Shown here piece by piece: positions 18,324 through 28,267 of a stretch of DNA of 64,000 nucleotides; position 1 is the stretch's first letter; each line of letters starts with the position of its first letter. Position numbers and translations under genes: made by a program. The notes under the pieces are model-generated. The model was not told the origin of the DNA, ran no database searches, and was given only the letters and a program-made list of their open reading frames with translations. Source of the stretch: Marinobacterium sp. GTDB lineage: Bacteria; Pseudomonadota; Gammaproteobacteria; Pseudomonadales; Balneatricaceae. Location: assembly GCA_030602245.1 (NCBI GenBank), contig JAUWAC010000010.1:1-64000 (forward strand), read 5' to 3'.

Positions 18324-19526
18324 ATGGGCTATCTGAAAAATTACCCCAGCAAGGACGGCTACTTCGGTGACTTTGGTGGTGCCTTCCTGCCGCCGGAGCT
18401 GGAGCCGCATTTTGCCGAGATCAACAGGGCCTACCTGACGCTGGGCCGTTCGGCCGACTTCCTCAATGAGCTGCGCTATATCCGCAAGCACTATCAGGGC
18501 CGGCCGACGCCGGTCTACTACGCGCACAACCTCAGCCGCGAAGTCGGTGCGCATATCTATCTCAAGCGCGAAGATCTGAATCACTCCGGTGCCCACAAGC
18601 TGAACCACTGCATGGCCGAGGCGCTGCTGGCCAAGCACATGGGCAAGACCAAGCTGATCGCCGAAACCGGTGCCGGACAACATGGTGTGGCACTGGCGAC
18701 GGCAGCGGCCTATTTCGGCATGGAGTGCGAAATCCATATGGGCGAGATCGATATCGCCAAGGAGTCGCCCAACGTCACCCGCATGAAGCTGCTCGGGGCG
18801 AAGGTGGTACCGGTCGGCTTCGGCGGCCGCAGTCTGAAAGAGGCGGTCGACTCGGCGTTTCAGTCCTATCTGGGGCAGGTGGAGCATGCCCTGTTCGCGA
18901 TCGGTTCCGTGGTCGGACCGCACCCGTTCCCGCTGATGGTGCGTGACTTCCAGTCGGTGATCGGCGTCGAAGCGAAGGAGCAGTTCCTGGAGCTGGTCGG
19001 TGAGCTGCCGGATCAGGTCGGCGCCTGCGTCGGGGGCGGCTCGAACGCGATGGGTCTGTTCAGTGCCTTCCTCGATGATGAGGGCGTGACGCTGAACGGG
19101 GTCGAGCCGCTGGGCAAAGGCACGGCACTTGGCGAGCACTCGGCGACCATGACGTTCGGTAAACCCGGCATGATTCACGGCTTCAAATGCCTGCTGCTGA
19201 GCGACGACGAGGGCAATCCGGCACCGGTGCACTCGATCGCCTCCGGCCTCGATTACCCGGGCGTCGGGCCTGAGCACTCGTTCCTGAAAACGGTCGGCAA
19301 GGTGCACTATCACGCCGTGACCGACGACGAGACGCTGGATGCGTTCTACAAGCTGTCGCGCATGGAGGGGATCATCCCGGTGCTGGAAAGCGCTCACGCG
19401 GTCGCCTGGGCGATGAAACACGGTCGCGAGAATCCGGGTGAGACAATTCTGATCAACCTGTCCGGTCGTGGTGACAAGGATATCGACTACGTGGCGCAGA
19501 ACTTCGGTTTCGAAGCCGTCAGCTGA
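18324..19526 (+). CDS. trpB: Tryptophan synthase beta chain, divergent stand-alone copy
   Basis: This 400-residue PLP enzyme has the TrpB active-site set: Lys92 in GAHKLNH, Glu114 in AETGAGQHG, the phosphate loop GGGSNA and a C-terminal SGRGDKD. It differs from common TrpB in places: HKLNHC instead of HKxNN/Q, and [18 protein letters not shown]. No trpA or other trp gene is in the window, whereas trpB normally precedes trpA. It may make tryptophan from indole and serine alone or with a distant TrpA, or act on another substrate. ATG 18324 follows aaagga. The 266-base upstream region has nothing else I can name. Confidence 0.85.
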   Translation: MGYLKNYPSKDGYFGDFGGAFLPPELEPHFAEINRAYLTLGRSADFLNELRYIRKHYQGRPTPVYYAHNLSREVGAHIYLKREDLNHSGAHKLNHCMAEALLAKHMGKTKLIAETGAGQHGVALATAAAYFGMECEIHMGEIDIAKESPNVTRMKLLGAKVVPVGFGGRSLKEAVDSAFQSYLGQVEHALFAIGSVVGPHPFPLMVRDFQSVIGVEAKEQFLELVGELPDQVGACVGGGSNAMGLFSAFLDDEGVTLNGVEPLGKGTALGEHSATMTFGKPGMIHGFKCLLLSDDEGNPAPVHSIASGLDYPGVGPEHSFLKTVGKVHYHAVTDDETLDAFYKLSRMEGIIPVLESAHAVAWAMKHGRENPGETILINLSGRGDKDIDYVAQNFGFEAVS

Positions 19527-19650
19527 GGATCCTGGCGGCGGGCTGCGTCCCGCCGCCTGTTCCGGTGCACTGTCGCAGTTTCCATACTGTGCAGAAGCCT
19601 TTAAACTGGAACGGTTCTTGTGTTGGGCGATACGCCCGGAGGCCTGCAGT

Positions 19651-20568
19651 ATGGAATGGCACTTGGTAGGCCGTATCGGTCAACGCATTCTGTTACTCCT
19701 TCTGTGTCTGCTGTGTACGCTGTTCACGCTGCCATCGCGCGCGCAGTCGCAGCCACAGCAGCCGATCACGCTGGCAACCTACCCGTTTGGCGATGCCGCC
19801 CGTATTCACCGGGCTTTTTCACCGCTGGCACTCTATCTGGAACAGGTGCTGGACACACCGGTACGCCTGATTGTGACCCGTGACTACGGCGAGCTGGCGG
19901 ACCGCCTGAGCGAGGGCAGCGTGGATCTGGCCTGGATCGGTTCGGCCAACTACATCAGTACCTTCGGCATGGCCCCGGCGCTGCACTATATTGCGACCTA
20001 CCGTGAGCGCTCGCAGGAAACCGGCGAGTTGCAGGCGTTCTATCGTGCCGCGATCCTGACGCAGGATGACTCCGATTACCACGCGCTCAGCGATCTGAAT
20101 GGTGCGCGCTTCGCGTTTACCGATCCGGATTCAACTTCTGGTCATGCCTACCCGCGCATGATGCTGCAACAGCAGGGCATCGAGCCGGAAGCTGTTTTCG
20201 CCGATACCTATTACCTTGGTACCCATCGCAGCGTCATCGAAGCGCTGATCGCCGGCTCCATTCATGCCGGTGCCGTGTCCGATGGCACCTATTACAACGC
20301 GGCTGCAGATTACCCCGGCCGTCTGCGGGTACTGGCCTGGTCCGACCCGATACCGCTGGACGCCTTCGTGGCGGCGCCCGATGTTTCAGCGTCGGTGGTC
20401 GAGCAGGTGCAAGCGGCGCTGCTCGCCATCGGCAGTGAGGATCACGCCGTCAACCGGGCGATTCGCGCGCATCTGGGCTGGCCGGCGGCCGGTTTTGAGC
20501 AGCGTTCGGCCGCGTTCTATGAGCCGCTGGCGCAGGCGCTTGCCGGCGTCCGGCGGCGGCCGCAATGA
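19651..20568 (+). CDS. PhnD-like periplasmic solute-binding protein
   Basis: A 305-residue exported protein with a Sec signal ending at PSRAQ. The pattern matches the PhnD (phosphate/phosphite/phosphonate type) fold: TLATYPFGDAARIHRAFSPLALYLEQ, VDLAWIGSANYI, and FTDPDSTSGHAYPRMML. No transporter genes are adjacent. Its stop overlaps the start of a membrane diguanylate cyclase (ATGA), which suggests it presents a ligand to that cyclase's periplasmic domain (inference). PhnD-like proteins often serve as sensor inputs. ATG 19651 has an upstream cggagg. Confidence 0.87.
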   Translation: MEWHLVGRIGQRILLLLLCLLCTLFTLPSRAQSQPQQPITLATYPFGDAARIHRAFSPLALYLEQVLDTPVRLIVTRDYGELADRLSEGSVDLAWIGSANYISTFGMAPALHYIATYRERSQETGELQAFYRAAILTQDDSDYHALSDLNGARFAFTDPDSTSGHAYPRMMLQQQGIEPEAVFADTYYLGTHRSVIEALIAGSIHAGAVSDGTYYNAAADYPGRLRVLAWSDPIPLDAFVAAPDVSASVVEQVQAALLAIGSEDHAVNRAIRAHLGWPAAGFEQRSAAFYEPLAQALAGVRRRPQ

Positions 20569-22130
20569 AACTGGTACGGCAGGTTCTGGTCACGGCCATC
20601 GTGCCGCTGGTCGGCGTCCTGCTGGCCGGTATCTGGCTGCTCAACAGCTCCGTCGGCAATCAGCAGGAGCAGATCCAGCATGAGGATGAGCTGCTGCAGC
20701 AGGTGGTGCAGTCCCGGGTCGACGCACTGCTGCGACACATCGATGCGGCCAGCACGATTCTCGCGCACAGCGCCGAGGCTGCGCATGCGGTGGAGACGCG
20801 CGACCTGAACACGCTGCATGCGCTGGGGCGTCAGTACGAGCCGTTGCAGATGAGCCGTATCATCTATCTGGATCTCGAGGGGCGGGTGCTGAGCCGGTCT
20901 GATGATCGCTATCGCTTCGGCGACGACCTCAGCCACTTTGAGCCGATCCGCCGTCTGCTGCACGGCGGCGTGCAGGCCGACGAGCGTATCACCGGACTGT
21001 TCCGTTATGAGGGAGCACTCTACTACCTGATCGCCAGACCGGTGCTGCTGTACCGCGAGATTCCGATTGGGCTCGCGGTCAGCTTCGTGCAGGTGACGTC
21101 TGAGCGGCTGCAGGAGCTGGTGCTGGGCACCAGTGCCGATATTGAAATCCAGATCGACGGTGAGCGCTTTGCCTCGATGACCGGCGAAAGACCGGAGGCT
21201 GCGCAGCAGATCCGCCGGCTGATCCCGATGAGCTTTGTCGGTCATAACGATGGTCTGCGCGTGCAGGATGCCCGGATCGTGCTGCATCCGGATCGCGGCA
21301 TGCACGGGCTGGACAGTCTGGCGCGACAGTTTCTGGTGCTGTTTGCGGCACTGCTGATCCTGTTGCCGCTGCTGCTGGTGATGATCCTGCGCCGCTACCT
21401 GCGCCCCTATGCGGCCCTCGTCGATGGGCTGCAGTCGCTGTCCACCGGCAGTGCCGATCTGGCGGCCATTCGACAGGCGCTGCGGCGTGATTTTCTGACC
21501 GGCCCGGACGAGGTCAATCGCGTCGCGGGCGCCGTCGCCGACATGACGCAGATACTGGAACGGCAGATGGATGAGCTGGAATATCTGGCCGATACCGACC
21601 AACTCACCGGCCTGAAGAACCGCCGTTTCATGACCGGCGCCATTGAGCGCGAGATGATCCGTGTCGAGCGCCACGGCGGCAGCCTGAGCGTCTTGCTGGT
21701 GGATCTGGACGAGTTCAAACGGATCAACGATGCCCTCGGACATGCCGCCGGTGATACCCATCTGCGCAGTGTCGCCACGGCCTTCAACGACAACTGCCGG
21801 CGCAGTGATGTGATCGCGCGCTGGGGCGGTGAGGAATTTCTGTTGCTGTGCCCGGCGATCGATCTGCAGGGCGCGCGGGAGCTGGCAGAAAAGCTGCGTG
21901 ATCTGGTGGACGTCGTGCGTGCGCCCGAACTGAGACGGATCGGGCAGGGCAATGGCGTCGGTACGCTCAGCGTCGGTGTCGCCCAGTGGCGCCAGGGTGA
22001 GACGGTCGAGCACCTGGTCAACCGCGCCGACAAGGCGCTGTATCGCGCCAAGCTGCAGGGGCGCAACCGGGTCGAGGTCTGCGACGGCGCGGTCGTGGTC
22101 GAGGGCGTCGCGGAGCCGGTGCAGGAGTAA
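20565..22130 (+). CDS. Membrane diguanylate cyclase with periplasmic sensor domain
   Basis: Helix one (about 6-27), a periplasmic domain of about 215 residues with a Cache-like look (MSRIIYLDLEGRVLSRSDDRY, RPVLLYREIPIGLAV), helix two (about 246-272), then a GGDEF domain. The active site RWGGEEF lies at 421-425 and the inhibitory RxxD (RRSD) is five residues ahead, so active and feedback-inhibited cyclase is expected. Translationally coupled to the PhnD-like gene by a 4-base overlap. A strong terminator follows 15 bases after the stop. Confidence 0.92.
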   Translation: MKLVRQVLVTAIVPLVGVLLAGIWLLNSSVGNQQEQIQHEDELLQQVVQSRVDALLRHIDAASTILAHSAEAAHAVETRDLNTLHALGRQYEPLQMSRIIYLDLEGRVLSRSDDRYRFGDDLSHFEPIRRLLHGGVQADERITGLFRYEGALYYLIARPVLLYREIPIGLAVSFVQVTSERLQELVLGTSADIEIQIDGERFASMTGERPEAAQQIRRLIPMSFVGHNDGLRVQDARIVLHPDRGMHGLDSLARQFLVLFAALLILLPLLLVMILRRYLRPYAALVDGLQSLSTGSADLAAIRQALRRDFLTGPDEVNRVAGAVADMTQILERQMDELEYLADTDQLTGLKNRRFMTGAIEREMIRVERHGGSLSVLLVDLDEFKRINDALGHAAGDTHLRSVATAFNDNCRRSDVIARWGGEEFLLLCPAIDLQGARELAEKLRDLVDVVRAPELRRIGQGNGVGTLSVGVAQWRQGETVEHLVNRADKALYRAKLQGRNRVEVCDGAVVVEGVAEPVQE

Positions 22131-22145
22131 GCCGACGCAGACAGC

Positions 22146-22181
22146 AAAAAGGCCGGCGCAGTTGCCTGCACCGGCCTTTTT
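22146..22181. terminator. Bidirectional rho-independent terminator
   Basis: Arms aaaaaggccgg (22146-22156) and ccggccttttt (22171-22181) pair perfectly, with an A-run on one side and a T-run on the other. It follows the cyclase gene and faces the convergent valS, so it can stop transcription both ways. Confidence 0.85.
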
Positions 22182-22220
22182 GGTCCGCCGTGACACCCTC
22201 AGTGGCGCCCTCAGAGCGCC

Positions 22221-22280
22221 ACCACGTTGGGCGTCACCACGCTGGGCGTCACCACGCTGGGTGCCATAGCGCTGGGCGTC
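22221..22280. repeat. Four 15-bp tandem repeats next to the valS stop
   Basis: Units at 22221, 22236, 22251 and 22266 share the pattern accacgctgggcgtc. The second is the clean form and the others differ at one to four bases. The array touches the valS stop codon (22279-22281), so it lies in the 3' untranslated region of valS. It is too short for a satellite with known role. Confidence 0.75.
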
Positions 22281-25134
22281 ACAACGCTTCGATCTTCGCG
22301 TACTGTTCCTTCAGCTTGGCGTAGGATTCCTGTGCTGCCGCGATCTTCTCGCGCTCCTTGGCGACCACCGCTTCGGGGGCGTTGGCAACGAATTTCTCGT
22401 TGGCCAGCTTGCCCTCGACGCGTTTGATCTCGCCGCTCAGACGGTCGAGTTCCTTCTGCAGACGTGACAGCTCCGCGTCCTTGTCGATCAGGCCGGCCAT
22501 CGGTACCAGCACTTCCATCTTGCCGACCAGCGCGGTGGCGGACATCGGCGCCTGTTCCGGGTTGTCGAGCCAGGTCAGTGATGACAGTTTGGCCAGCTTC
22601 TTCAGGAAGGCCGCGTTTTCGTCCATGCGGCGCTTGTCGTCCGCGTTGCCGTGGGCAAAGAGCACGTCCAGCTCCTGCGACGGCGGAATCTTCATCTCGC
22701 CGCGGATGTTGCGCACGCCGGTGATGACGCCCTTGAGCCACTCGATATCGGTTTCCGCCTGAGCGTCGATGCGGCTGTCATCGGCAACCGGGAACGGCTG
22801 CAGCATGATGGTGTCGCCCTCGGCGCCGGCCAGTTCCTTGACCGCCTGCCAGATCTCTTCGGTGATGAACGGCATGATCGGGTGTGCCAGGCGCAGTGTG
22901 GCCTCGAGCACGCGAACCAGGGTGCGGCGGGTGCCGCGCTTGGCTTCCGGCGCCGCGTTGTCATCCCACAGCACCGGCTTGGACAGCTCCAGATACCAGT
23001 CGCAGTACTGGTTCCAGATGAAGTCGTAGATGGTGTGCGCGGCGAGGTCGAAGCGGTACTCGTCCAGATGTTTGGTAACGGTGGCTTCGGCGCGCTGCAG
23101 CTCACTGATGATCCAGCGGTCCGCCAGTGACAGGGTGACATCGCCGCCGTTCTGGCCGCAGTCCTCGCCTTCGGTGTTCATCAGCACATAGCGGGCCGCG
23201 TTCCAGATCTTGTTACAGAAGTTGCGGTAGCCTTCCAGACGCTTCATGTCCCAGTTGATGTCGCGACCGGTGGAGGCGAGCGCTGCCAGTGTGAAGCGCA
23301 GCGCGTCGGTACCGTGTGCGGCAATGCCGTCCGGGAACTGCTTTTCGGTACGCTTGCCGATCTTTTCCGCCAGCTGCGGCTGCATCATGTTGCCGGTACG
23401 CTTCTCGAGCAGCTCCGGCAGACTGATGCCGTCGATCATGTCCAGCGGGTCGAGGACGTTGCCCTTGGACTTGGACATCTTGTCGCCGTTCTCGTCGCGG
23501 ATCAGGCCGGTGACGTAGACGTTCCGGAACGGCACCTGCGGCTTGCCATCCTCGTCCTTCATGAAGTGCAGCGTGAACATGATCATGCGTGCGACCCAGA
23601 AGAAGATGATGTCGAAGCCGGTGACCAGCGTATCGGACGGGTGGAAGGTTTTCAGGCGCTCGGTGTTCTCGGGCCAGCCGAGGGTACCGAAGGTCCAGAG
23701 CGCGGAGCTGAACCAGGTGTCGAGCACGTCGTCGTCCTGACGCAGCTCCAGTTCCGGATCCAGACCGTACTTCTCGCGCGCGGCCTGTGCGGACGCGGCC
23801 ACGTAGACATTGCCTTCGTTGTCATAGAACGCCGGAATGCGGTGACCCCACCACAGCTGACGGGAGATACACCAGTCCTGAATGTCGCGCATCCAGGCGA
23901 AATACATGTTTTCGTACTGCTTGGGTACGAACTTGATGTCGCCGTCTTCGACCGCCTTGATGGCCGGTTTGGCCAGCGTCTTGGCGTCGCAGAACCACTG
24001 GTCGGTCAGCATCGGCTCGATGACGACGCCGCCACGGTCGCCATAGGGCACGGTCATCGCGTTTTCTTCGATCTTGACCAGCAGCCCCGCTTCTTCCATA
24101 TCGGCGACGATCTGACGACGCGCTTCGAAGCGTTCGAGGCCCCGATATTTCGCCGGCAGCGACGGGTCGATCTCGTCGTTCGGCGTGCCGTCGAAGTTGA
24201 ACACCTGCGCCTCGTCACGGATCTCCGCGTTCAACGTCATGACGTTGATCATCGGCAGCTGCTGGCGCTGGCCGACCTGGTAGTCGTTGAAGTCGTGCGC
24301 CGGGGTGATCTTCACGCAGCCGGTGCCCTTCTCCATGCTGGCGTGTTCGTCGGCGACGATGGGGATGCGCCGGCCAGTCAGCGGCAGTTCGACAAACTTG
24401 CCGACCAGATTGTCATAGCGCTCGTCGTCCGGGTTGACCGCCACGCCGGTGTCACCAAGGAGGGTTTCCGGGCGGGTGGTACCGACGACGATATAATCGA
24501 GGCCGTCCTTGGTTTTGACGCCATCCGCCAGCGGGTAGCGCAGGTACCACATCTTGCCCTTGACCTCACGGTTCTCCACTTCCAGATCGGAGATCGCGGT
24601 GTGCAGTTTGGGATCCCAGTTGACCAGACGCTTGCCACGGTAGATCAGGCCTTCGTCATAGAGACGGATGAAGACTTCCTGCACCGCGTGGTAGAAACCG
24701 GAATCCATCGTGAAGCGCTCGGTGGGCCAGTCCACCGAGTTGCCCAGACGGCGCATCTGGCTGGTGATGGTGCCGCCGGACTGCTCCTTCCATTCCCAGA
24801 CTTTTTCGATGAAGGCGTCGCGGCCGAGATCATAGCGGCTCTCGCCGGTTTCGGCGGCCAGCTTGCGCTCGACAACCATCTGCGTGGCGATGCCGGCGTG
24901 GTCGGTGCCTACCTGCCACAGGGTGTTGCGGCCCTGCATGCGGCGGTAGCGGATCAACGTGTCCATGAGGGTGTGCTGAAAGGCGTGGCCCATGTGCAGG
25001 CTGCCGGTGACATTGGGCGGCGGAATCATGATGCAGTAGGGATCGCCTTTACCGGAGGGGGCGAAGTAACCCTTCTTTTCCCAGGTCTGGTACCAGGATT
25101 GCTCGATCTCATGGGGCTGGTAGGTCTTGTCCAT
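22279..25134 (-). CDS. valS: Valyl-tRNA synthetase
   Basis: A class I aminoacyl-tRNA synthetase of 951 residues, the usual proteobacterial length. The HIGH-type motif is [13 protein letters not shown] (about 38-50) and the KMSKS loop is [10 protein letters not shown] (about 550-560). The editing domain and the C-terminal coiled coil ([20 protein letters not shown] to [10 protein letters not shown]) are present. In E. coli valS is last in pepA-holC-valS; here holC and pepA lie on the same strand 4.7 kb upstream, with opposite-strand genes between, so valS uses its own promoter. Confidence 0.97.
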   Translation of the reverse strand: MDKTYQPHEIEQSWYQTWEKKGYFAPSGKGDPYCIMIPPPNVTGSLHMGHAFQHTLMDTLIRYRRMQGRNTLWQVGTDHAGIATQMVVERKLAAETGESRYDLGRDAFIEKVWEWKEQSGGTITSQMRRLGNSVDWPTERFTMDSGFYHAVQEVFIRLYDEGLIYRGKRLVNWDPKLHTAISDLEVENREVKGKMWYLRYPLADGVKTKDGLDYIVVGTTRPETLLGDTGVAVNPDDERYDNLVGKFVELPLTGRRIPIVADEHASMEKGTGCVKITPAHDFNDYQVGQRQQLPMINVMTLNAEIRDEAQVFNFDGTPNDEIDPSLPAKYRGLERFEARRQIVADMEEAGLLVKIEENAMTVPYGDRGGVVIEPMLTDQWFCDAKTLAKPAIKAVEDGDIKFVPKQYENMYFAWMRDIQDWCISRQLWWGHRIPAFYDNEGNVYVAASAQAAREKYGLDPELELRQDDDVLDTWFSSALWTFGTLGWPENTERLKTFHPSDTLVTGFDIIFFWVARMIMFTLHFMKDEDGKPQVPFRNVYVTGLIRDENGDKMSKSKGNVLDPLDMIDGISLPELLEKRTGNMMQPQLAEKIGKRTEKQFPDGIAAHGTDALRFTLAALASTGRDINWDMKRLEGYRNFCNKIWNAARYVLMNTEGEDCGQNGGDVTLSLADRWIISELQRAEATVTKHLDEYRFDLAAHTIYDFIWNQYCDWYLELSKPVLWDDNAAPEAKRGTRRTLVRVLEATLRLAHPIMPFITEEIWQAVKELAGAEGDTIMLQPFPVADDSRIDAQAETDIEWLKGVITGVRNIRGEMKIPPSQELDVLFAHGNADDKRRMDENAAFLKKLAKLSSLTWLDNPEQAPMSATALVGKMEVLVPMAGLIDKDAELSRLQKELDRLSGEIKRVEGKLANEKFVANAPEAVVAKEREKIAAAQESYAKLKEQYAKIEAL

Positions 25135-25238
25135 TGGGTGCGTGTCTCTGAATCGTTGGCCGCTCGGGGACGCCGACGGGCCGGTCTGCTCGAGGGTGGG
25201 CAGTGGTGGCGGATCGCTCGGCGCTATCGAAACCGGCC

Positions 25239-25267
25239 ATTATACAGTGCACCTTTCCCCGGTGACA
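25239..25267 (-). promoter_or_regulatory. valS: Predicted sigma-70 promoter of valS
   Basis: On the minus strand a perfect TATAAT -10 box covers 25244-25239. An 18-base spacer separates it from ctgtca, a modest -35 match ending near 25267. It lies about 105 bases ahead of the valS ATG. The rest of 25135-25394 shows no gene. Confidence 0.55.
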
Positions 25268-25394
25268 GGGCTCCTCCGGCGGCCCCGGAGACAGGCGCGG
25301 CGGGGAGCCGAGCGGCAACCTGCCTTTCGCTCTTGCAGCAGCGGGGGTACAAGGGGAAAATGAACCCTCTCATCTGGGGCGGGCGCTATCAGGG

Positions 25395-26528
25395 ATGCAA
25401 AGATCGAACGAAAACGCCACCGCCGTGACGGTGGAGCGGGAGGGGGATCGCCTCTGCCTCGGTGGCAGTTGGACATTGGCCCACTACCGCGCACTGAAAC
25501 GGCTCCTGGAGCACCAGCCGGTGCCGGCGGGTGAGCTGACGTTGCAGCTGGATGGTGTTCGGGCACTGGATACCGCCGGCGCCACCTTGTTGGCCAACTG
25601 GCTGGGAGCCCAGCGGCTGCAACACTGGCTCGTTGCCGATCGAACCCTGGCGCCCGAGCGCCGGGCGCTGCTGGAGACGGTGATAAAGGCTGTCAGCCGG
25701 GAGCCTGCCCCGCCCCCGCGGGCGGCCCCGCTGGCGCTGGTGGCGCTGGCCTACCTGGGGGCGCAGGTGGAGTCGCTCTACCGCCACTTTTTGCAGTTGA
25801 GCGGCTTCATCGGTCTGGTGCTGCAGACCCTGTTCTCTCTGCTGCTGCGCCCCTGGCGCTGGCGGATGACGGCGCTGGTGAACCAGATCCAGGAGACCGG
25901 TTTCAACGCGGTTCCCATCGTGGCACTTTTGACCTTTCTGGTGGGGGCCGTGGTGGCCTTTCTCGGTGCCACGGTGCTGGGGGAGTTCGGCGCCGAGATC
26001 TACACGGTCAATCTGGTGGCCTACGCCTTTCTGCGCGAGTTTGGCGTGGTGCTGGCCGCGATTTTGCTGGCGGGGCGCACCGCCAGTGCGTTCACCGCCC
26101 AGATCGGCTCGATGAAGGCCAACGAGGAGCTGGACGCGCTGCGCACCCTGGGGCTGAATCCGATGGAGCTGCTGGTGATTCCACGGGTGCTGGCGCTGGT
26201 GCTCACCTTGCCGTTGCTCACCTTCGTCGCCATCATGGCGGGGCTTGCTGGCGGGGCGCTGGTGGCGCTGCTGTCACTGGATATTCCGCTGGGGCAGTTT
26301 TTTCGCATTCTGGCCGATGTGCCGTTGCGACACTACCTGGTCGGGCTGGGCAAGGCGCCGCTGTTTGCCTTCGTGGTGGCGGTGATCGGCTGCATGGAGG
26401 GGTTCAACGTCAGCGGCAGCGCCGAGTCGGTGGGCCAGCACACCACCTCGGCGGTGGTGCAGTCGATCTTCATGGTGATACTGCTGGATGCGGTGGCCGC
26501 TCTGTTCTTTATGCAGGTGGGGTGGTGA
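25395..26528 (+). CDS. mlaE: MlaE-family ABC permease with N-terminal STAS domain
   Basis: A 377-residue permease. Residues 10-100 form a STAS-like domain (VRALDTAGATLLANWL); the rest is the MlaE permease with about five helices, including ETGFNAVPIVALLTFLVGAVVAF, RTASAFTAQIGSMKANEELDAL and GSAESVGQHTTSAVV. The STAS part stands in for MlaB, which is a separate protein in E. coli. First gene of a lipid-transport operon with ATPase, MCE protein and lipoprotein following. The ribosome site is weak (caggg directly before ATG), so the exact start is less sure. Confidence 0.9.
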   Translation: MQRSNENATAVTVEREGDRLCLGGSWTLAHYRALKRLLEHQPVPAGELTLQLDGVRALDTAGATLLANWLGAQRLQHWLVADRTLAPERRALLETVIKAVSREPAPPPRAAPLALVALAYLGAQVESLYRHFLQLSGFIGLVLQTLFSLLLRPWRWRMTALVNQIQETGFNAVPIVALLTFLVGAVVAFLGATVLGEFGAEIYTVNLVAYAFLREFGVVLAAILLAGRTASAFTAQIGSMKANEELDALRTLGLNPMELLVIPRVLALVLTLPLLTFVAIMAGLAGGALVALLSLDIPLGQFFRILADVPLRHYLVGLGKAPLFAFVVAVIGCMEGFNVSGSAESVGQHTTSAVVQSIFMVILLDAVAALFFMQVGW

Positions 26529-27316
26529 TGGCGGCGGATGGGAAGCAAACCGCACTGATCGAGGTGCGCGGCCTGTGCAACCGGTTTGGCAGCAATAGCG
26601 TGCATGAGAATCTGGATCTGGCGCTCTATCCCGGTGAGATCCTGGGGGTGGTCGGCGGCTCCGGTAGCGGCAAGTCGGTGCTGCTGCGCTCCATCGTTGG
26701 GCTCAACCGGCCCAGCGGCGGTGAGGTGCGGTTGTTTGGCGAGAATCTGCTGGCGCTCTCCGGGCGCAAACGCTCGCAGCTGGAGCAGCGGCTGGGGGTG
26801 CTGTTTCAGGGCGGGGCACTGTTCAGCTCCCTGACCGTGCGAGAGAATGTCGCCCTGCCGCTGATGGAGCACGCCGGCCTGGGGCGCGCCGACGCCGAGG
26901 CCCTGGCGGAGATGAAACTGGCACTGACCGGGCTGGCGGCCCATGCCGGCGATCTCTATCCGGCTTCGCTCTCGGGGGGGATGGTCAAACGCGCCGCCCT
27001 GGCGCGGGCGCTGGCGCTGGACCCGGATGTCCTGTTTCTGGACGAGCCCACCGCGGGGCTCGATCCCATCGGTGCCGCCGACTTCGACCAGTTGCTATTG
27101 ACGCTGCGCAACGCGCTGAGGGTTGCGGTGTTCATGGTAACCCACGATCTGGACTCACTCTGGACGGTGTGTGATCGCATCGCGGTGCTGTCGCAAAAAC
27201 GGGTGCTGGTGGCCGACACCCCGGAGCGGGTGGCACAGCATGAGGATGAGTGGGTACAGGCCTATTTCAATGGCCCGCGGGGCCGTGCCGCCCATACGGC
27301 GGCAAGGGAGACCTGA
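26528..27316 (+). CDS. mlaF: MlaF-family ABC ATPase
   Basis: An ATPase of the Mla lipid transporter. Walker A GGSGSGKSVLL, Q-loop VLFQGGALFSSLTVREN, signature SLSGGMVKRAALARA, Walker B LFLDEPTAGLDPIGA and switch His in VTHDLDSLW are all present. The ATG overlaps the permease stop by one base (TGATG), showing tight coupling. It powers movement of phospholipid, or possibly another lipid, between the inner membrane and the periplasmic MCE subunit. Length about 262 residues, normal for the family. Confidence 0.92.
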   Translation: MAADGKQTALIEVRGLCNRFGSNSVHENLDLALYPGEILGVVGGSGSGKSVLLRSIVGLNRPSGGEVRLFGENLLALSGRKRSQLEQRLGVLFQGGALFSSLTVRENVALPLMEHAGLGRADAEALAEMKLALTGLAAHAGDLYPASLSGGMVKRAALARALALDPDVLFLDEPTAGLDPIGAADFDQLLLTLRNALRVAVFMVTHDLDSLWTVCDRIAVLSQKRVLVADTPERVAQHEDEWVQAYFNGPRGRAAHTAARET

Positions 27317-27318
27317 AG

Positions 27319-28257
27319 ATGGAAACACGCGCACACCATGTGCTGATCGGATTTTTTACCCTGGGGATGCTGCTGGCGGCGCTCGCGTTTGGCATCTGGC
27401 TGGTAAAGTCCGGACACCAGCAGGAAACCCGGCGCTACCGGGTGGTATTCAATGAAGCGGTGACCGGGTTGGCGCAGGGCAGCGTGGTACTCTACAACGG
27501 CTTGCGGGTGGGGGAGGTCAAACAGCTGCTGCTGGACCCGAATGACCCGCGCCGGGTGCTGGCCGATATGGAGATCAGCGCCTCCACCCCGATCAATCAG
27601 GCCACCCGCGCCCGCATGGCGATCGCCAACATCACCGGCTCCACCAATATCATGCTCAGTACCGATGATCCGGGGGCGCCGCCGCTGAGCCAGCCGGACC
27701 AGGGGCCACCGATCATCCAGGCCGAACCGTCGCCGATCGGTGCCCTGCTGGGGAATGGCGAAGCCCTGTTGGCGGGGGTCAATGAGCTGGTCGATCAGGG
27801 GGTGCGGTTGCTCTCACCGCAGAACATCGAACGTGTGAGTCGGAGCATCCACAACCTGGAGCAGCTCTCGGCGGAGCTGGCCAGGTCGCGCACCGGGGTG
27901 GGGCAGACGCTGGAGTCTCTGATCGCCACCGCCCAAGAGGCCCAGGCGGCATTGCAGGCGGCGACCGCATTGACCCAACGCGCCGACCGGTTGCTGCAGG
28001 AGGAGGGCGCCCCCATGCTCGCCGATGGTCGACGGGCGATGCGCTCCCTGGCGCAAAGCAGCGCGCAGCTCGAACGTCTGCTGGGAGACAACGCCGCGGC
28101 GCTGGATAGCGGCCTGGCGGGAGTGGCTGAAATCGGGCCGGTGATGCGGGATCTACAGCGCACTGTGGGAACCCTGAACCGAATTCTGTCGCGGTTGGAG
28201 GAAGATCCGGCGGCCTACCTGACCGGGCGGCCACCCGCCCCTGAATTCACCCCCTGA
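27319..28257 (+). CDS. mlaD: MCE-domain (MlaD-like) periplasmic lipid-binding protein
   Basis: A 312-residue protein with one N-terminal helix (VLIGFFTLGMLLAALAFGIW, about residues 8-28), a single MCE domain (about 35-125; FNEAVTGLAQGSVVLYNGLRVGEVKQL), and a long helical tail (about 150-295) rich in Gln, Ala and Leu. This is longer than E. coli MlaD (about 183 residues), and the tail may form a helical channel in the hexamer as in tube-forming MCE proteins (inference). ATG 27319 is 2 bases after the mlaF stop. Confidence 0.9.
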   Translation: METRAHHVLIGFFTLGMLLAALAFGIWLVKSGHQQETRRYRVVFNEAVTGLAQGSVVLYNGLRVGEVKQLLLDPNDPRRVLADMEISASTPINQATRARMAIANITGSTNIMLSTDDPGAPPLSQPDQGPPIIQAEPSPIGALLGNGEALLAGVNELVDQGVRLLSPQNIERVSRSIHNLEQLSAELARSRTGVGQTLESLIATAQEAQAALQAATALTQRADRLLQEEGAPMLADGRRAMRSLAQSSAQLERLLGDNAAALDSGLAGVAEIGPVMRDLQRTVGTLNRILSRLEEDPAAYLTGRPPAPEFTP

Positions 28258-28267
28258 ACGAGGCGCC

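Noticed and set aside
22211-22741. Minus-strand frame ending in Val-Thr-Pro repeats at the valS end
   Set aside because: It is an alternate frame of valS extended through the 15-bp tandem repeats; it has no ribosome site and no family match.
25135-25394. Possible small gene (MNPLIWGGRYQG) upstream of mlaE
   Set aside because: Very short, no ribosome site, and its frame runs into the mlaE start; more likely leader sequence.
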